The notes under the pieces are model-generated. The model saw only the letters and a program-made list of their open reading frames with translations. It made no database searches and was not told where the DNA came from. From NCBI GenBank assembly GCA_963774455.1, contig CAVZFD010000004.1:310001-374000 (forward strand): a DNA stretch of 64,000 nt, given 5' to 3'. The stretch comes from DATFVA01 sp963774455. GTDB taxonomy: Bacteria > Bacteroidota > Ignavibacteria > Ignavibacteriales > Ignavibacteriaceae. The translations under genes and the position numbers were made by a program. Positions 36,612 to 45,307 of the stretch are shown here, one piece after another; position 1 is the stretch's first letter, and each line of letters begins with the position of its first letter.

Positions 36612-36846
36612 CCCCATACATCATTGAGGACACTATCGAAACCTCCTATTGTATGCTCCTGCCAGGGTTAAGTCGTGTTAAGTTGGAGCCAGGGGTCTGG
36701 CAGAAACTGTATTGCTGGTATCTTTTATCTCTCCTGTGCGATGCCTGGTTACTGCAGAGTAGCTAAGCTGGTATTAAGCTGGAGACCTTCTCCGTTATGA
36801 TCGTCTATTATGCTCGTATCTGTTTTGGTTATAGGGTAGGCGGAGG
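36612..36846 (-). pseudogene. Internal fragment of a third lipoprotein gene copy
   Basis: This stretch is clearly homologous at DNA level to the region of the two neighbours encoding the end of the FN3-like domain and the first propeller repeat (for example CTATTGTATGCTCCTGCCAG, GTCTGGCAGAAACTGT, CTCGTATCTGTTTTGGT on the plus strand). It has several small indels, no start and no stop, and lacks both ends. It is the oldest-looking of three tandem copies. Confidence 0.75.
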
Positions 36847-36867
36847 CTGCCATAAAAGGCAGCCTCC
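36842..36867. terminator. Perfect 10-bp hairpin, possible terminator or repeat boundary
   Basis: GGAGGCTGCC and GGCAGCCTCC flank a six-base loop ATAAAA. There is no T-run on either side, so a rho-independent terminator is only possible. It sits at the edge of the third lipoprotein fragment, 130 bp after the intact copy's stop. Confidence 0.45.
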
Positions 36868-36996
36868 CATAGAAGATAATTAGACCACTATCATTTCAGT
36901 GACCCTATCATGGGTATAATCATAAGTTTGTCCAAATACCGGGAGATAAAGAATTAAAAACAGTAAAATTGCCTTCATTAATTTTCTCCCTTCGAA

Positions 36997-38307
36997 TTAT
37001 TGTGTTACTCCTTCATAGATAGTGTTATTCCCCACTATGAATACTTTATTTTCTGTAACATAAATGCCTCTGAGTATTATGCTGGGGAATCCATTGAAGA
37101 TTTTCCAATCAACTCCGTTATAGTGTGCAGCCAGTCCAAAATGACCGCAGGCAAATAAATTATTACCTGCAGAACCTCTTATTTTTTCAGTGTATACTCC
37201 AAAATCAAAATCTGTAACCCAGCTATTACCTCTTCTGGCTTCAAGATCATTTCCCTGAAGATATAATTCGCTTGGGTTTATTCCCCAGACCGAGGAAAAT
37301 GGTCCATAAGTATCGTAACTGATTTTATTAGGTCCGCCCGTTCTGATTATTTCCCACCCTGCACCATTGAAATGATATAGTTCGCCGAGGGATTGGAATA
37401 CATCCCCTGCAACTGCATAGATATCATTCTCTGAGAAACCCCATAGATCTAAAATTGCTCCTACTGTGGAATGTACATTCATTACTTCTGCTTTGCTTCC
37501 ATCCCAGTGGATTATCTTTCCTTGTTCATTACCAAGATACATATCACTGCTGCTGGTTCCCCAGATGGAGGTGTAGGGGTTATTTCGGAATAAAATGTCA
37601 TCGAGTATAGTTATATGTCCATTGTTTACGCTAGCATCCAGTCGTACCCATTTATTATCTGTATAGTGATAAACAGCTCCACCAACTACCCAGATGTCAT
37701 CGGAACCAAATCCATAGACTGCAGATCCACCCACAGTATCAGCTATGGGATTCCAGATATTTCCATCATAATGAAGCACACTGTAATATCTATTGTTGAT
37801 AGTAATCTCACCCACCGCATATACATTATTCTCATCAGCACCCCAGACGTCATAGAGGATACCGAAATCACCTATTGTATATTCCTGCCAGGTGTAGTTA
37901 TGTGAGGTAGGTGCCAGCGTTCTGGCTGTTACAGTGTTGCTGGTGTCTTTTATCTCTCCTGTGCTGTCCCTGGTTACTGCATAGTATTTATATTCTGTAT
38001 TAAGCTGAAGTCCTTCTCCGTTATTGTCGTCTATTATGCTTGTATCTGTCCTGATTATAGAGTAAGAGCTGATAAGCGTGTCTTTGCTGCTGAGTGTTCT
38101 GTATATCTCAATTGTTAATTGATCATTGTTCATTGTAGATTGAACCCTAAGTTCCACGCTTCTATGGGTTACCCCTTCAACAGAAACAGTGACGGTATCT
38201 TTCAGAACAGGTGGTTCAATGGGCGGTGTAACAGGATTATCCTTCTTGCAGGATAATAAAACAAGTGAACAAAACAACAAGATTGAAGTTAATGAGATTT
38301 GTTTCAT
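36997..38307 (-). CDS. Lipoprotein with FN3-like domain and WG-type beta-propeller repeats
   Basis: Start placed at the ATG at 38307 (MKQISLTSILLFCSLVLLSC), giving a proper lipoprotein signal with lipobox LLSC and 436 residues; an ATG at 38331 exists. A Pro-rich linker (NPVTPPIEPPV) follows, then an FN3-like domain (TVSVEGVTHRSVELRVQS; LNTEYKYYAVTRD). The rest consists of repeats with the theme W-G-x4-D/N-x-Y-A/L-V/G-G: DVWGADENNVYAVGEI, GFGSDDIWVVGGAVY, SIWGTSSSDMYLGN, DLWGFSENDIYAVAGD, SVWGINPSELYLQGN, suggesting a seven-bladed propeller. It would be anchored in the outer membrane. It is the only intact copy of three. Function unknown, perhaps binding. Confidence 0.83.
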   Translation of the reverse strand: MKQISLTSILLFCSLVLLSCKKDNPVTPPIEPPVLKDTVTVSVEGVTHRSVELRVQSTMNNDQLTIEIYRTLSSKDTLISSYSIIRTDTSIIDDNNGEGLQLNTEYKYYAVTRDSTGEIKDTSNTVTARTLAPTSHNYTWQEYTIGDFGILYDVWGADENNVYAVGEITINNRYYSVLHYDGNIWNPIADTVGGSAVYGFGSDDIWVVGGAVYHYTDNKWVRLDASVNNGHITILDDILFRNNPYTSIWGTSSSDMYLGNEQGKIIHWDGSKAEVMNVHSTVGAILDLWGFSENDIYAVAGDVFQSLGELYHFNGAGWEIIRTGGPNKISYDTYGPFSSVWGINPSELYLQGNDLEARRGNSWVTDFDFGVYTEKIRGSAGNNLFACGHFGLAAHYNGVDWKIFNGFPSIILRGIYVTENKVFIVGNNTIYEGVTQ

Positions 38308-38331
38308 CAGATCCCTAGTTATAAAAATCAA

Positions 38332-38922
38332 AAATGATGGGTTTTCGTGGTTTTCAGCTGATACCTGATATTGGCATACTGAAATATATTCCCTTCTTCT
38401 AACAGGACATTATATAATGGAGCGATTACCTCAGCATTTGCATCATCAATTAAATATAGGAGATCACCCTAAAACCTTCTATTATATTTATGGAATAAAT
38501 TTGTTGAAGTCAAATAATTTGGAATTAATCTAACTCTGGACAATCCAAAAAGAGTCATTGCCTCAAAATTAAATCTAACCGTAAACAACCAATTATTTTC
38601 GAAAAACTGATCAATCTAGAATAAGGGGAATTGATTGCATACGTTTTCTCATAATAGATCTGAACCACTAAAAATAATCAGTTAAAGAAAAATTATGAGT
38701 TATAAACCTGTGTTTTCTTTATAAATTGGTGAATAATTCAACATTCCCCACATCACAACCTTCCCATTAATAAAAATATAATTCAACAGCACTTCTTAAA
38801 TCTGAAAAATATTAATCATTATTAATGGGTATAAGGCGTAAAAAGAGACTTTAAAAAAAGGGCCTTACTGGCATATATGTTGACTCTTTACGGCAAAGTC
38901 TGATATAGAAATTGGAGAAAAA
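38332..38922. other. Long AT-rich divergent intergenic region
   Basis: About 590 bp between the lipoprotein gene and the kor operon, with no coding sequence seen. A TTGACT (38880) and TATAGA (38904) pair sits too close to the korD start to leave room for a leader, so the operon promoter is not located. GGAG at 38914-38917 is the korD ribosome-binding site. Confidence 0.35.
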
Positions 38923-39180
38923 ATGATCAAAGGAACGGTAGTAATTGACGGGGTTGTATGTAAAGGATGCGAATTATGCATCGTAGCGTGTCCCCAGGAA
39001 AGCCTCGGATTATCATCCCACATTAACAAAGCCGGATACCGTTATGTAGAATTGATGCAGGATAATTGTACAGGATGCGTCAATTGTGCTCTCGTATGTC
39101 CTGAAGCGGCGATAACTGTTTACCGCCAGCCCAAGTCAGCATTAAAGAAAACTGCAAAGACTGCTGAAGTCATAGGTTAA
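38923..39180 (+). CDS. korD: 2-oxoacid:ferredoxin oxidoreductase, delta (ferredoxin) subunit
   Basis: An 85-residue two-cluster ferredoxin. CKGCELCIVACPQE and CTGCVNCALVCPEA are paired 4Fe-4S motifs (C-x2-C-x2-3-C-x3-C-P). It passes electrons from the TPP/Fe-S catalytic core to soluble ferredoxin. The short basic tail (QPKSALKKTAKTAEVIG) is poorly conserved. It is first of the korDABC operon, 20 bp before korA. It belongs to the 2-oxoglutarate/2-oxoisovalerate type of enzyme, as used in the oxidative or reductive TCA cycle of this phylum. Confidence 0.92.
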   Translation: MIKGTVVIDGVVCKGCELCIVACPQESLGLSSHINKAGYRYVELMQDNCTGCVNCALVCPEAAITVYRQPKSALKKTAKTAEVIG

Positions 39181-39200
39181 TAGATTAAAAAAGGTTTGAA

Positions 39201-40298
39201 ATGAATAATACAGAAAATACAAACAACGACGACGTTCGTTTGATGAAAGGAAATGAAGCTCTGGCCGAAGCCGCTATCAGAGCGGGAATGGACGGATATT
39301 TCGGTTATCCAATTACCCCCCAATCAGAAGTACTTGAATATTTCGCACAGGAATGTCCTAAAAGAGGGGGAGTAGTATTACAGGCTGAGAGCGAAGTGGC
39401 TTCAATCAATATGATATATGGTGCCGCGGGTACGGGCGCAAGAGTAATGACCTCGTCCTCAAGTCCCGGAATAAGCCTTATGCAGGAAGGGCTGTCCTAC
39501 ATAGCATCAGCACAGCTTCCATGCCTGGTTGCTAACGTAGTTCGCGGAGGTCCCGGACTGGGAACCATCCAGCCTTCACAGGGAGATTATTTCCAGGCTG
39601 TTAAAGGCGGCGGTCATGGTGATTATCATTTAATAGTCCTCGCTCCTGCATCAGTACAGGAAATGGCCGATTTCGTTTTTGAAGGATTCAGGCTTGCAGA
39701 AAAATACCGCAATCCTGCAATGATCCTTACTGACGGCGCGCTGGGACAGATGATGGAAAAGGTTGTTCTTCCTCCTGCCGGTTCACTGCCGAAAACCAAA
39801 TATGACTGGACAACTGTCGGTAAATCGGCTGACCGTGAAAGAAATATTATCACTTCTCTTTTCATTCAGCCTGAAAAGATGGAACAGATCAACCTGAACC
39901 TTCAGGCAAAATATGAAGCAATGAAGAAGGAAATAAAGTTTGAAAACTTTAACACAGATGACGCAGAGATAATGCTCGTTGCCTTTGGTTTATCTTCCAG
40001 GATATGTCAGAAAGCTGTTGATCTTGCAAGAGAAAAAGGAATTAAGCTTGGACTCCTGAGACCTATCACACTATTTCCTTTCCCATACGACAGATTAAGA
40101 GAACTGGCCGCACAGGTTGAGTTCTTCCTTGTTGTGGAAATGAACGCAGGTCAGATGGTAGAAGATGTTCGTCTCGCCGTTGAAGGCAGAAAACCCGTTC
40201 ACTTCAAAGGAAGAATGGGCGGAATGATTCCTTCTCCCGAAGATATTTTCGCTGAAGTTGAGACGATACTGGAAAAACAATCAATTAGTCAGGAGTAG
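39201..40298 (+). CDS. korA: 2-oxoacid:ferredoxin oxidoreductase, alpha subunit
   Basis: A 365-residue pyrimidine-binding and transketolase-C-like subunit: LMKGNEALAEAAIRAGMDGY, FGYPITPQSEVLEYF, the TPP-side glutamate in LQAESEVASINMIYGAAGTG, and RVMTSSSSPGISLMQEGLSY. The C-terminal domain has DAEIMLVAFGLSSRICQKAV. It lacks a fused gamma domain, which is separate at 41119. Substrate may be 2-oxoglutarate or branched-chain 2-oxoacids (VorB-like); sequence alone does not decide. It lies 8 bp before korB. Confidence 0.92.
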   Translation: MNNTENTNNDDVRLMKGNEALAEAAIRAGMDGYFGYPITPQSEVLEYFAQECPKRGGVVLQAESEVASINMIYGAAGTGARVMTSSSSPGISLMQEGLSYIASAQLPCLVANVVRGGPGLGTIQPSQGDYFQAVKGGGHGDYHLIVLAPASVQEMADFVFEGFRLAEKYRNPAMILTDGALGQMMEKVVLPPAGSLPKTKYDWTTVGKSADRERNIITSLFIQPEKMEQINLNLQAKYEAMKKEIKFENFNTDDAEIMLVAFGLSSRICQKAVDLAREKGIKLGLLRPITLFPFPYDRLRELAAQVEFFLVVEMNAGQMVEDVRLAVEGRKPVHFKGRMGGMIPSPEDIFAEVETILEKQSISQE

Positions 40299-40306
40299 GA
40301 TACACT

Positions 40307-41080
40307 ATGGAAACTTTACAAGCAATTGATGGAATGGAATTAGTCTATAAGAAACCATCCACTTTAACAGATACGGTTTTTCACTACTGCCCCGGATGCG
40401 GACATAGCGTTGTGCACAGACTCCTTATGGAAGTTGTTGAAGAATTGGGAATACAGGATAGAACGATCGGTGTCGCTCCTGTAGGATGCTCGGTTTTTGC
40501 ATACCATTATCTCGATATCGATATGCAGGAAGCTGCTCACGGCCGCGCTAGTGCGGTTGCAACAGGTATTAAAAGAATGCTTCCCGATAAATATGTTTTT
40601 TCATACCAGGGAGACGGCGATCTCGCTGCAATAGGTACAGCAGAAACAATCCATACTGTCAACCGCGGTGAAAATCTCATGATGATCTTCATCAACAATG
40701 CGATCTATGGAATGACGGGCGGTCAGATGGCTCCTACATCACTCCTTGGAATGATGACGTCAACCACTCCTTACGGAAGGGATAAAGATCTTATCGGTTA
40801 TCCTTTAAGAATAACCGAAATGATAGCAAGTCTTCCCGGTGCATATTATGTTACAAGACAGGCAGTGCATACTCCCAACGCTGTAAGGAAACTGAAGAAA
40901 GCAATCACCAAAGGGTTCCAGAACCAGGATCTTAATAAAGGAACAAGCTTCATAGAAGTAGTTTCAAACTGTCCTTCCGGCTGGAAAATGACTCCTGTTG
41001 AATCAATCAAGTTCCTGGAGAATGATATGTTTCCCCAGTACCCGCTTGGCGACATCAAAGTACCAGAGAACGTGAAATAA
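40307..41080 (+). CDS. korB: 2-oxoacid:ferredoxin oxidoreductase, beta (TPP-binding) subunit
   Basis: A 257-residue subunit with the TPP pyrophosphate-binding motif: FSYQGDGDLAAIGTAETIHT and IFINNAIYGMTGGQMAPTS (GDG...NN). FHYCPGCGHSVVHRLL at residues 26-41 supplies Cys residues, and GVAPVGCSVF is typical of KorB. It forms the catalytic core with korA, decarboxylating a 2-oxoacid to acyl-CoA while reducing ferredoxin. It follows korA by 8 bp and precedes korC by 38 bp. Confidence 0.93.
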   Translation: METLQAIDGMELVYKKPSTLTDTVFHYCPGCGHSVVHRLLMEVVEELGIQDRTIGVAPVGCSVFAYHYLDIDMQEAAHGRASAVATGIKRMLPDKYVFSYQGDGDLAAIGTAETIHTVNRGENLMMIFINNAIYGMTGGQMAPTSLLGMMTSTTPYGRDKDLIGYPLRITEMIASLPGAYYVTRQAVHTPNAVRKLKKAITKGFQNQDLNKGTSFIEVVSNCPSGWKMTPVESIKFLENDMFPQYPLGDIKVPENVK

Positions 41081-41118
41081 TTAAGAATTTTATATGATGA
41101 ATATTAAAGGTTATTAAA

Positions 41119-41685
41119 ATGCAGAAAGCACAGGAAATAATATTTGCAGGTTTCGGAGGACAGGGAATCCTTTCGATGGGACAAATTATCGCTTACTCTG
41201 CGATGATTGAGAACAAAGAAGTTAGCTGGATGCCCTCATATGGTCCTGAAATGAGAGGTGGAACCGCAAACTGTACTGTAATAGTAAGTGATACCAGGAT
41301 CAGCTCACCCATATTATCGAAATTTGATTCGGCTGTTGTATTAAATCAACCCTCACTCGATAAATTTGAGGAGACACTAAAACCAGGCGGTTTCCTGCTT
41401 TATGAACAGTCAGGTATCATTAACCCGCCTACAAGAACTGATATTGAGATATTAAGTCTCCCTGCTATTGAAGAAGCAACAAAAAAGCTGAATAAAAGGC
41501 AGGTAGCAAATATGATACTGGTCGGCGCCTTCATTGAAAGACGTCCCATCGTTAAGATGGAAAATATACTGAAGGCATTGAAGAAAGTGCTTCCGGAAAG
41601 GCATCATCATTTAATTCCGCTGAACGAACAGGCATTATTGATCGGGAAGAAATTTGCTCAGGAAGCAGAGAATATAACGGTTTAA
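41119..41685 (+). CDS. korC: 2-oxoacid:ferredoxin oxidoreductase, gamma subunit
   Basis: A 188-residue gamma subunit of the POR/KOR family with IIFAGFGGQGILSMGQIIAY, the conserved WMPSYGPEMRGGTANCTVIV and SAVVLNQPSLDKFEETLKPG. The domain is thought to bind CoA or aid assembly. It completes the four-subunit complex, in the order delta-alpha-beta-gamma. The next gene, 29 bp on, is probably in the same transcript. Confidence 0.92.
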   Translation: MQKAQEIIFAGFGGQGILSMGQIIAYSAMIENKEVSWMPSYGPEMRGGTANCTVIVSDTRISSPILSKFDSAVVLNQPSLDKFEETLKPGGFLLYEQSGIINPPTRTDIEILSLPAIEEATKKLNKRQVANMILVGAFIERRPIVKMENILKALKKVLPERHHHLIPLNEQALLIGKKFAQEAENITV

Positions 41686-41714
41686 CAAAATAATATTCCA
41701 GGATGAGGTAAAAT

Positions 41715-41984
41715 ATGATAGAAAACGAATTGAAATGCGGACACGCCTGCAGAAATACTTGTGCTATGCTGAATGAAGCACTCCGAAAGGAAACCTCAAT
41801 TGTTCGATTTTACGAGGGGATTCTGGATGAATGTAATATGCCTGAAGTCAGGGGCTTTGTAACCGACCTGGTCGAAGAAAAACGTGAAGCAGTGCTGAGG
41901 ATAATTCAGAAGCTGAATGAAATCCACGTTAGAGCCCAGGCAATGGACGGTGTAGCTTCAAGCTTTAATAATATCGACGGATAA
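41715..41984 (+). CDS. Small Cys-rich ferritin-like helical protein at end of the kor operon
   Basis: An 89-residue protein not recognised as a named family. The N-terminus ELKCGHACRNTCAMLNEAL carries three Cys and one His in 11 residues, able to bind a metal. Two amphipathic helices follow (RKETSIVRFYEGILDECNMP; VRGFVTDLVEEKREAVLRII) with the E...FY and EE-x3-A rhythm of rubrerythrin/half-ferritin helices. It could be a small iron-cluster or assembly partner for the oxidoreductase. The operon position (29 bp after korC) is the main argument. Confidence 0.65.
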   Translation: MIENELKCGHACRNTCAMLNEALRKETSIVRFYEGILDECNMPEVRGFVTDLVEEKREAVLRIIQKLNEIHVRAQAMDGVASSFNNIDG

Positions 41985-42047
41985 GAGATTTCAGTCTCTT
42001 GATACAGGGGACTGTCTTATTAGTTCGAATTTGTCAGTCTGTATGCT

Positions 42048-42065
42048 GCCTGCCTCCCGGCAGGC
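42048..42065. terminator. Hairpin between convergent kor operon and RRM gene
   Basis: GCCTGCC-TCCC-GGCAGGC is a perfect 7-bp stem in the 144-bp convergent spacer. There is no long T-run; the wording resembles dispersed CCTGCC/GGCAGG repeats of this group. It probably helps to end transcription. Confidence 0.45.
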
Positions 42066-42128
42066 TAGCTTCAACAAATCCTGGGCGAACAACAAGCCAA
42101 CATTCTATGTCAAACGTTATATAACCTG

Positions 42129-42434
42129 TTAATATCTGTTTGGTCTGTTTCCAAAAACGCTGGATGTATTGCGGTTTCTGTTGTCTGAAATCCTGTTATC
42201 CCTGGAACGTGCCTCACTGACGGTAATACCTTTACCTTTTAGCTCTTTTTTGTTGAGTTGTTTGATAGCTTCTTCAGGTTTTCCCGTCATCTCAACGAAA
42301 GCAAAACCTTTGGAAACTCCGGTATAAGCATCCTTCATGATTTTAACCCTTGAGACATTCCCGTAAACGGAAAATAATCTTGTGAGATCCTGTTCATTCA
42401 CCTGTGAAGAAAGGTTTCCTATGTAAATGTTCAT
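42129..42434 (-). CDS. RNA-binding protein, single RRM domain
   Basis: A 101-residue protein with one RNA recognition motif: MNIYIGNLSSQVNEQDL (RNP2 IYIGNL) and GVSKGFAFVEMTG (RNP1 GFAFVEM), followed by a short basic, Asn/Arg-rich tail (SRDNRISDNRNRNTSSVFGN). Such proteins are frequent in Bacteroidota and Cyanobacteria and are thought to bind single-stranded RNA, often under cold or stress. It is a close paralogue of the gene at 44595, with the large 607-residue gene between them. Confidence 0.92.
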   Translation of the reverse strand: MNIYIGNLSSQVNEQDLTRLFSVYGNVSRVKIMKDAYTGVSKGFAFVEMTGKPEEAIKQLNKKELKGKGITVSEARSRDNRISDNRNRNTSSVFGNRPNRY

Positions 42435-42724
42435 ATTTATCCTGTTGTTTGTTTTTCCGCAATATTATGCGGATAGAAATAATAAATTGTTAAAAATGCA
42501 GAAAAGATTAAAAAGAGGGCTTACGATAAAGTAGTGAAGCTTTGTTGGTTCCTTTTAACTCTTTCTTATTAACTATAATCGGAAGTCAATGTTCCATTAT
42601 TTAATGAAAATAAAATATTGACAATTATCAAATAATCAAAGGACATCCCGCATAACGGCATACTCCATCACCTGTTCATCATTAGAAATAATTTATGAAA
42701 AGAGGAGGAGCTTTGGAGCACATT
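42435..42724. other. Spacer upstream of the RRM gene
   Basis: 290 bp, AT-rich, no gene or clear promoter seen. Confidence 0.3.
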
Positions 42725-44548
42725 TTAACTATAAACACCGGGAATTATATTTTTTTCAACCATATCGGAAATAAGCTCTTCCAGCTTTTCTTCAAGACGG
42801 GTTAAATCATATTCCGGTTTAACCTTAATGTTGAAAAGTTTTTCCGCACTCTCCGCGAACAGCTGCTTATAGTACGCGATCCCGTCTGAGATGTTGCTGA
42901 TGAAGGTGGTGAAATACTTAACCTGGTTTGTTGAGAGAGGGAGTTCAATACCGGCTGCTTTTTCCTCAAGATAATTAAGGTAAAGTCTGAGCTCTTTCAT
43001 AAACATATTCGGGCGGTCATTCCTTTTTATCAGGTTTAGCCTTCCGTAAATATGATTTACCATTTCGCTTAATGCTGCTATGGTAGAAAAGTAAGCCATG
43101 TTGGGACCAGGGCACACAGAGGTTCCAACACCATCCACTTTTTCTGCTGTTTTATTCATCTCCAAAACAGGCATCGCAAGACCCAGACATAAACAGGTTT
43201 TCTCTACTATTTTCTTATACTCCCTGCTTTTTACTGCATCACTGAGCGAAGAACCGTTAACCTGCGCTATCTTCTGCGTCTGGTATTTTTTAGAGGCTGT
43301 ACAAATCGGTTTATCGCTGAATTCGCTGTCGGAAATCAAAAGTTTTTTCGGACATGCACTTCCGGGTTTCCCCAGGTTAGCCTTCTCTTCTTTCTCAAGG
43401 TCCTTGGTGTTGCCGCGCAAACAGTTAAAAGGAACTCCGAGGGGAGAAGTATTGCTAAGGTACAGGTCATCTTCTTCAGCACGGCTGAGAAGATCCAGTG
43501 TTCTCTCATCAACATTTGTAACTTCAGGAACAAGCAGGAAAGGAGTTCCCCATCCAACAGAATCCACGCGGTAGTAATTCAGAAGAAAATTATTTTCTTC
43601 TGACGTACCTACACCGCCCTGTGCTGTAATTTTAAGTTCCGGAGGTACCTTGCTGAACGGAATGTTTTTGCGTATTAGCGCATCAGCGAATACTTCGTAT
43701 AGTTCGGTGATTAAAAAAACGCGGTTGTTCTTAAACTCTTCGAGTATGGGTCCTATTAAATAACCATCGGTAGCAAAGGCATGACCTCCGCAGTTAAGAC
43801 CTGACTCAATCCTGAATTCTGAAACCCATAGTCCTTTCCTGGCCAGGAACTTTCCCTGTATAAGAGCAGAACGGAAGTCACTTACCTTCAGGATAATTTT
43901 TTTCGCCAGTTCACCATCACTGCGGGGAAAGAAATCCGGGAATTTTTCAAAGTAGCTGTAGAGCCTGGGATTCATACCGGCAGAGAGTACCACCGACGAA
44001 CTCAAACTGCTTTCAGCAAAACCGCGAAGTGAGGCGTGTGCGTCATTAAATTCAACCGGAAGCTGACCGGATTCATCAAAATTTATCTTATCCACCTTGG
44101 TCATAATATTTACATCAATACTACCACAGTACATCAGTCGGTCAAGTTTGTCCTTCATATCAGCTGCTTGCAGACTGCCAGCAATAAAATCCTGCAGATG
44201 CTGCTTCAACTCTGAACCATCAGGTAGAAGAGAATAATATTTCTCAAGCTCCGGACCTTTATCAAGTATACCGGTTTTCAATGAAGCAAAATTCTTCTTT
44301 ACCAGATCATTAATAAGATTAAGGTACTGAGTAATTCTTGCAGCCCTGTAGTCGGGTTCTTTTATAGAAACAGGGATATAAGGTATGTTATTCAGACGGG
44401 AATGCAGCCCCCTCATCTTTTCAATCAGGTCATCGTCCACAATTGAGATAACCGAATCTATTCCATAGTGCGCAACTTTTAAAGGAGCATCGACAGTGAA
44501 GGCGAGTCCCATTACAGGTATATGGAAATTATGGATATTTCTTATCAT
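42725..44548 (-). CDS. Uncharacterised nitronate-monooxygenase-like TIM-barrel protein with Cys-rich C-terminal half
   Basis: A 607-residue cytosolic protein. The start (FHIPVMGLAFTVDAPLKVAH, then YGIDSVISIVDDDLIEKM) and the later RIESGLNCGGHAFATDGYLI, KITAQGGVGTSEENNFLLNY and VDSVGWGTPFLLVPEVTN follow the order of flavin-dependent nitronate monooxygenase motifs (PI/VM, AGGH, GGIxxxxx, VQxGTRFLxxPE). The C-terminal third has clustered Cys (NCLRG, SACPKK, PICTASKKYQ, TCLCLG, SVCPGPN), not part of that family, perhaps for an Fe-S cluster. The large size and Cys clusters suggest a distinct enzyme. FMN binding is an inference from the motif order. It lies between two RRM genes on the same strand. 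Confidence 0.7.
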   Translation of the reverse strand: MIRNIHNFHIPVMGLAFTVDAPLKVAHYGIDSVISIVDDDLIEKMRGLHSRLNNIPYIPVSIKEPDYRAARITQYLNLINDLVKKNFASLKTGILDKGPELEKYYSLLPDGSELKQHLQDFIAGSLQAADMKDKLDRLMYCGSIDVNIMTKVDKINFDESGQLPVEFNDAHASLRGFAESSLSSSVVLSAGMNPRLYSYFEKFPDFFPRSDGELAKKIILKVSDFRSALIQGKFLARKGLWVSEFRIESGLNCGGHAFATDGYLIGPILEEFKNNRVFLITELYEVFADALIRKNIPFSKVPPELKITAQGGVGTSEENNFLLNYYRVDSVGWGTPFLLVPEVTNVDERTLDLLSRAEEDDLYLSNTSPLGVPFNCLRGNTKDLEKEEKANLGKPGSACPKKLLISDSEFSDKPICTASKKYQTQKIAQVNGSSLSDAVKSREYKKIVEKTCLCLGLAMPVLEMNKTAEKVDGVGTSVCPGPNMAYFSTIAALSEMVNHIYGRLNLIKRNDRPNMFMKELRLYLNYLEEKAAGIELPLSTNQVKYFTTFISNISDGIAYYKQLFAESAEKLFNIKVKPEYDLTRLEEKLEELISDMVEKNIIPGVYS

Positions 44549-44594
44549 TGCGTCTCTTAAAGAGAGGGATAGTAATCAGGGGTTAGACCCCGTT

Positions 44595-44918
44595 TTACCA
44601 CTTACTTGAGCGGCCGTTACCGGAACCACCATTACCGTAACCGCTGAAAGAACCACGGTCTCTGCTGCCTGAAGAAGCATTGCTTTTCGGACGTGCTTCG
44701 TTAACAACAATATTTTTACCTTTTAAGTCTTTTGAATTCAGGTCCTTGATGGCAGTTTCAGGGTTGCCGGTCATCTCAACAAATCCAAATCCTTTAGACA
44801 CGCCTGTGTACATGTCTTTTATAATTTTAGTGCTGGTAATATTACCATACACTGAGAATAAGTTCCTTAAATCTTCTTCAGATACTGAAGTTGAAAGGTT
44901 TCCTACATAGATGTTCAT
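44595..44918 (-). CDS. RNA-binding protein, single RRM domain (paralogue)
   Basis: A 107-residue RRM protein, clearly paralogous to the gene at 42129: MNIYVGNLSTSVSEEDLRNL (RNP2) and GVSKGFGFVEMTGNPETAI (RNP1). The tail is glycine/serine-rich (SGSRDRGSFSGYGNGGSGNG), the form usual for cold-inducible RRM proteins in bacteria. It is 46 bp upstream of the 607-residue gene, which suggests one transcript carrying both. Confidence 0.92.
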   Translation of the reverse strand: MNIYVGNLSTSVSEEDLRNLFSVYGNITSTKIIKDMYTGVSKGFGFVEMTGNPETAIKDLNSKDLKGKNIVVNEARPKSNASSGSRDRGSFSGYGNGGSGNGRSSKW

Positions 44919-45307
44919 ACATTTTTCCTTATGATTGTTTGTTCTCCATCATCCATTATTCTTGAATTAGACGGAAGACTGTTAATAAATTGGATTATAA
45001 AATCGAAGAAATATATTTAAAAAGGGAAACTATTTATTAAAAAGGGGTACTTTAAGGCTAGTTCGGCTTTTTTATTTTTCTTTTAATTATCTCTCTAATA
45101 TTAAAAAAGGATAGATTTTATTTAGCAGGTACAAAATAACTACATTTAATTATTATTCCAAGCAAAAAATGTGACTCTGTGCCTTTTCGCCCTTAATGCC
45201 TTCATTCGGGCTAATTTAGCATTGCTTTATCAGTTTCCAAAGATTAATTTCTAAGAGAATAAGTTGCTTGTTTAAGTACCGCAGGCCGTATCAGAGCCCG
45301 GCAGAAA
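44919..45307. other. Divergent intergenic region, no gene seen
   Basis: A 389-bp AT-rich region between the RRM gene and the TPR-GWxTD gene. TTG at 45225, then TAATTTC about 20 bases on, is a weak promoter-like pair for the latter. No hairpin stands out. Confidence 0.3.

Noticed and set aside
38880..38909. TTGACT-N18-TATAGA as the kor operon promoter
   Set aside because: Transcription would begin at or after the ribosome-binding site, leaving about seven bases of leader.
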